DNA of 64,000 nt from Dermatemys mawii (Eukaryota; Chordata; Testudines; Dermatemydidae). The position numbers were made by a program, and so were the translations under genes. The stretch lies in contig ML677341.1 of NCBI GenBank assembly GCA_007922305.1, forward strand, positions 70,078,911-70,142,910. The letters are read 5' to 3'. How positions within the stretch are numbered: position 1 is the first letter of the stretch; the number at the start of each line of letters is the position of its first letter. Positions 60,104 to 64,000 of this stretch are shown here, in pieces. The notes under the pieces were generated by a model, which was given only the letters and a program-made list of their open reading frames with translations, was not told where the DNA came from and did no database searches.

Positions 60104-61246
60104 TTCTGATTGCAAAGAGTGTCAGAGCTCAGCTTCTATTGCCTCTGACAATCAGGACCTGAGCCAAATCCCCGTGAAGTCAGTGGAAAGACGGACATTG
60201 GTTTCAATAGACATTGAGTCAGGCCCGGGATGAACAAATTCAGTTCTCAGACCTGACTAATTTAAAAAATATTTTACTGCTTACTGCTGATTGTTGTAAG
60301 TTGTCATATTTGCATTTGTATTACTGTATTATACAGGAATAGAAAAAGCTTTCCTTTGCCATTGCTTGCTGTTGGCTCACTCGATACTTTGGACTAATGC
60401 ACAGTCTACTTATAAAATATGCAGCTTTTCTTGGCTTTACGGGGTCTAACAATCTGAATACAAAGGCATAAGTCATTAATAGTGTACACTGTGTATTCCA
60501 GCCTCATTAGATAGCTCTCATTAATGTTGTACAATGATTATCAGTAAGACCTGAATGGTTTGAATTGTCATTCATTTATATCTTAATATCTGTTTTATTA
60601 TGACTTTAGGAACAAAAATGAACAAAAGAGTTTTCCATATTGCACTTTTGTACATGCCTTTCTGTTTTCCTTGGAAGATTTTTATTAAATAAGCATAATG
60701 TTCATGCACATGTGTGATTTGATGACTGACAGAAATTCACTATTTATCCATAGAAAAGGCATAGCGGTGTCAGTTTACATACTGTCCCATCAGTATATCT
60801 CACCCCTAACCTGAACATAGTGTGAGAAGACACAGTGGTGCAGGCCCAACCAATGCATTGTGCAAGACTCTATTTTTGCATTTTGAAATTAAGTATTTAA
60901 TGTATTTGTGGTATATCACACGCTGATTCCCTGCACTGCTCTGACTTTTCTGCAATAGGTGGTCTCTACTTCTTTCTTTTTTAGGAATATAATTAAAGAT
61001 AGCACCATGTGCAATGGTCGCCTCACAATAACCCACTTATTTCCCCTTCTGTGCATAGGAGAAAAATGGAAGTATGTCAGACACAAGTATCTGGCTGTTC
61101 TGGACAAACACTGCCTTTAAAATGGCAAACACTGTAATTCCTCTGTAATTCTGCAAGAAAGAAACTCTTTTCCTTTTCTTTCTCTTTTGCTTATTTCTCT
61201 TACTTATATTCTTAATTTAATACTTCTCTTTGCTTCTCTAATGCAG
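60104..61246. other. Non-coding, no gene seen
   Basis: About 60140-60235 resembles an old amniote repeat (GACCTGAGCCAAATCCCC). The remainder is AT-rich. Confidence 0.45.
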
Positions 61247-61311
61247 CTCTTTGCTCTGTCAGCTGCCAAATATGCTGCTATGCCTGGGCCTGCAAAGTTC
61301 CAGTCAGTAAG
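61247..61311 (+). CDS. Possible coding exon D, Cys-rich
   Basis: A strong polypyrimidine tract and TAATGCAG precede 61247, and GTGAAA follows at 61312. Entered in phase 1, as exon C requires, the 65 bases give 22 open codons: ALCSVSCQICCYAWAC then KVPVSK, ending on a codon boundary. It is short, so it could be chance. Confidence 0.28.
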
Positions 61312-63440
61312 GTGAAAATTCTTGAAAATGAGTTATCTGAAAACACAACATTAGAGAGGAAGTGCTTGGGCAGTCCTAATGAGAGGTGTAATTACAACTC
61401 CACTTAGAAATAATAATAATCTTCAGCTGTTCACCTGTAGGACTGCAAAAGTGCATAAGCATCATCTCCATTTTATAGATCAGACAACTGAGGCACAGAC
61501 GAGTTATGTGACTCTTTCACAATGCCACAAAGTGAGTCTTCGGTCAAGTCAGGACTAGAGTCTATGCCTCCTGGCTTATACACGACCTGACAGACTATCC
61601 ATGGAGAAAAAATTACATTCTGCTAGCATATTAGCAGAGATGATATTTTAGCATCTGCATGAACACTCCCTGATAAAACTGCAAAGAGTATCCGTGTCTT
61701 CAATTATGAGTGGGAAATGAAGCTGTGACATCAAAAATTGCAAATATCTGTTCTGTCAGACTTAGTTATATAATGTTCTTGAATTGAGGCAGCAAGGGAG
61801 CGAGGAAGAAATTGAATGAATCCTTGCTAAAAAAAGGAGCATTAGGTGCTGAGTGAGCTGGGCTTCTGAATAACGCAGGCGACTAATTGTAAGGAACAGA
61901 CAGTGACGTCACTGCAATGAACTTTGAAAGCTGTGGTAAATTCATGATGATTAGGATTGTTGATGCTTGGAATGTTTTGTTTGGCCATTGAAGGCTGAAG
62001 GAATCATACCCAAACTGAAACCACATTACAAGCTTAGAAAAAGAACATGATAGGTCCAATTTCAATTGGGTTTCAGACACTAGGTAACTGGAAAAGATCT
62101 GGGTTTATGAAAGAAAAGTAAAGTGCTGTCTTCCACAGTTGTGATGACAAAACATTGATGCTGATGTGGTTTAAAGTTGGAGTTTGGCAATCCCATGCAA
62201 AGGTTTACTTGTTTGATACGAGTGTAACCCATATACTTTTAAAGAACTCATCAGTTTCCATTTTTAATGGGGATTTATTAGCAGCTACAGATATTTTGTT
62301 ATTTGGCACATGACACACAAGCTGTGGATCATGGATGTGTTTTCAGCACCGCTTCACATTGCTCCAGGTTCACAGGCATTGTAGTTGTGTGTTGTGCATG
62401 TGAAAGTTGTGCATTGCAGTCTTCCATTTGCTTAGTCTCAGAAAATATGCACGTTTACTAGGATACTGGAGTGTTTTGGCCCCTGAACTGTGGGGATGAA
62501 TGACATATAACATGGTCGTCTTAAATGGCAGATGATGATGTGTTGGTCACCATGGAAACCAGACTTCTTATTAAAAGGTTGTATGTTTGGTACCATTGTA
62601 ACCGGGACACTGACCAGAGTAACATATTTGCATTGTGTTGTCAGATTCCTGCAACCAAATATATTCTTTTTATATAGAAAAGAAACATGCGCTTTGAGAA
62701 GTGGTGTGATTTTTTTTTCTCAAAGTAGGAGATTGTCCTGTACTCTTAATATCATCATTTTATGTAGCTATCGAGCATGTATATACTGAATATACCAAGG
62801 AGGTTTGATGCTCATCCAGTCTTTTGGCAAGTACCAGGACTGAAGGTTAAATATCATATAGCAGAGTCTGCAAAAGAGGCTAATAAAATCAGCTGCTGGG
62901 TTTTTATAGAACTGGAACTTGTACATTGTCAGCCCAAGAAAATGTGCTTTTGTGTAAAGAATTTCGAAATTGCTTGTCATGTAATGTCTGAGTTCATGTA
63001 CATAACTTAATCATTAAAATATGATCAGTATAAATCAAAATGTATCCCACCATGGCATCCTCAGGTAAAAGCCTCCATCCTGACCTGAAAGTCAGCAAAT
63101 ATAGACATTATTGGACCAACCAGAGATGCGAGTTCTCTGTCTTTGGGATGGCTGCTGCTTCTCTGTCTTTGTGGAAACTGCCATATAGGGAGACTGTCCC
63201 CAACTTCCCTAGAGTTCTTATGGGCAGCAGGTAATAGTTTGGTTTCCCAACCCATCCCCTTGCCACTGCGGTTGGAGAAGGAAAACGTCCCTTTTCCACT
63301 GAAGCCAGCTCTGGACTAAGTCAGTGAGGTAGTGACTGATAAATCATATCAAGGTAGTGTGATAAAGCTCCAAGTTTGTACTTTTGGGTCCTGCGCTTCC
63401 TGGCAGATTGAGGGCCTCAGAAACTCATCTAGGCCCCAGA
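61312..63440. other. Non-coding; MIR-like fragment
   Basis: 61430-61580 resembles a MIR-type SINE (GACAACTGAGGCACAGACGA). The remainder is AT-rich. I see no gene. Confidence 0.45.
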
Positions 63441-64000
63441 GTGACCTCCCTTTCTCAGTATAATTGGCAAGAGTCACTGCCTAGTGAGTTACCTTCATCA
63501 CAGGCCAGTATGGAAGATGGTAAAGGGGGGGAGCCCGGGCCCGCCCTCTACTCCGGACTCCAGCCCAGGGACCCTAATAGTATCAGCTAAGATGGCTGAC
63601 CTTTTAGGCACAAAACACAATACAATTCCCTGGGCTACTTCCCCACAGCAGTCTCCGCTTCTTCAAACCCCACTTCACCCTTACCTCAGGGCCTCCTTCC
63701 TTCTGTATGATATGTTGTCCACCACTCAGTCTCACCAACAGCACAACTTCCTCTCACAGCTCCTGACACCCACAGCCACCTGACTAACTGGGAGGTTTTT
63801 ATCTGGTTTCAGCCAGTCCCTGATTGGCTTCAGGTGTCCCAATCAGGCTAGCTGTTTCTACTCCTTTCTAGAAGGTTCTTAATTGGCCCCAGGTGTCTTG
63901 ATTGGCCTGGAGTAGCCTTTGTTTGGCTATCCAGGGAACAGGGACCTGCACATCCTGAGACTAATATACCTGCCTTCCAGCACTCTCCTATATCCTTCTG
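63441..64000. mobile_element. LTR-like repeat running off the window
   Basis: GC-rich start, then repeated ATTGG/CCAAT-type boxes (TGATTGGCTTCAGGTGTCCC, AATTGGCCCCAGGTGTCTTG, GATTGGCCTGG) as in the LTR-like unit at 53218. Its end is outside the window and its orientation is unclear. Confidence 0.45.

Noticed and set aside
61883..62720. Possible conserved non-coding element or promoter near TGACGTCA
   Set aside because: A single CRE-like site and AT-rich sequence are not enough without cross-species alignment.

Overview
This is a window of vertebrate nuclear DNA, most likely from a turtle and at least from a sauropsid. The repeats point there: CR1 LINEs with the bird/reptile 3' tail, a Penelope-like element, a DIRS-like tyrosine-recombinase element, many hAT-type elements with 8-bp target duplications, and solo LTRs. 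The species is an inference. Nothing looks bacterial or plasmid-borne. Genes are split into exons, so most long open frames are chance or transposon-derived.

1-13.8 kb: the 3' half of GAS2L3 on the + strand. Four coding exons (2207-2270, 4562-4700, 6289-6396, 11896-13335) have good splice sites and matching phases. They encode the stretch after the CH domain, the GAR domain and the long basic Ser/Pro/Lys-rich tail up to the stop codon. A polyadenylation signal lies about 440 bp after the stop. The introns hold a hAT-type element, a Penelope-like element with RT and GIY-YIG remnants and a hammerhead-like 3' motif, and a CR1 copy inserted into an older short repeat.

13.8-39.7 kb: a gene-poor interval. 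It contains a MITE, a DIRS-like element split by a hAT-type foldback element whose core is a ~610-bp palindrome, a CR1 split by a solo LTR with a perfect 5-bp duplication, and a nested stack of insertions at 33.9-36.3 kb, followed by another CR1 and a hAT transposase remnant.

39.8-61.3 kb: a phase-consistent chain of candidate coding exons on the + strand (39789-39963 and/or 40082-40217, then 43133-43213, 46375-46611, possibly 61247-61311). I do not recognise the protein. In other vertebrates, as I recall, ANO4 follows GAS2L3 on the same strand, so these could be unrecognised 5' exons of ANO4 or a separate gene. This is the most interesting unexplained signal. A ~175-bp direct duplication starts on each side of the 46375 exon, and a strong hairpin lies in the preceding intron.

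49-64 kb: intergenic or intronic DNA with hAT copies, LTR-like units with CCAAT and TATA motifs, an antisense solo LTR, MITEs and CORE-SINE fragments.

Repeat families are named from remembered consensus patterns and structural hallmarks seen here (terminal inverted repeats, target duplications, catalytic motifs), not from a database search.
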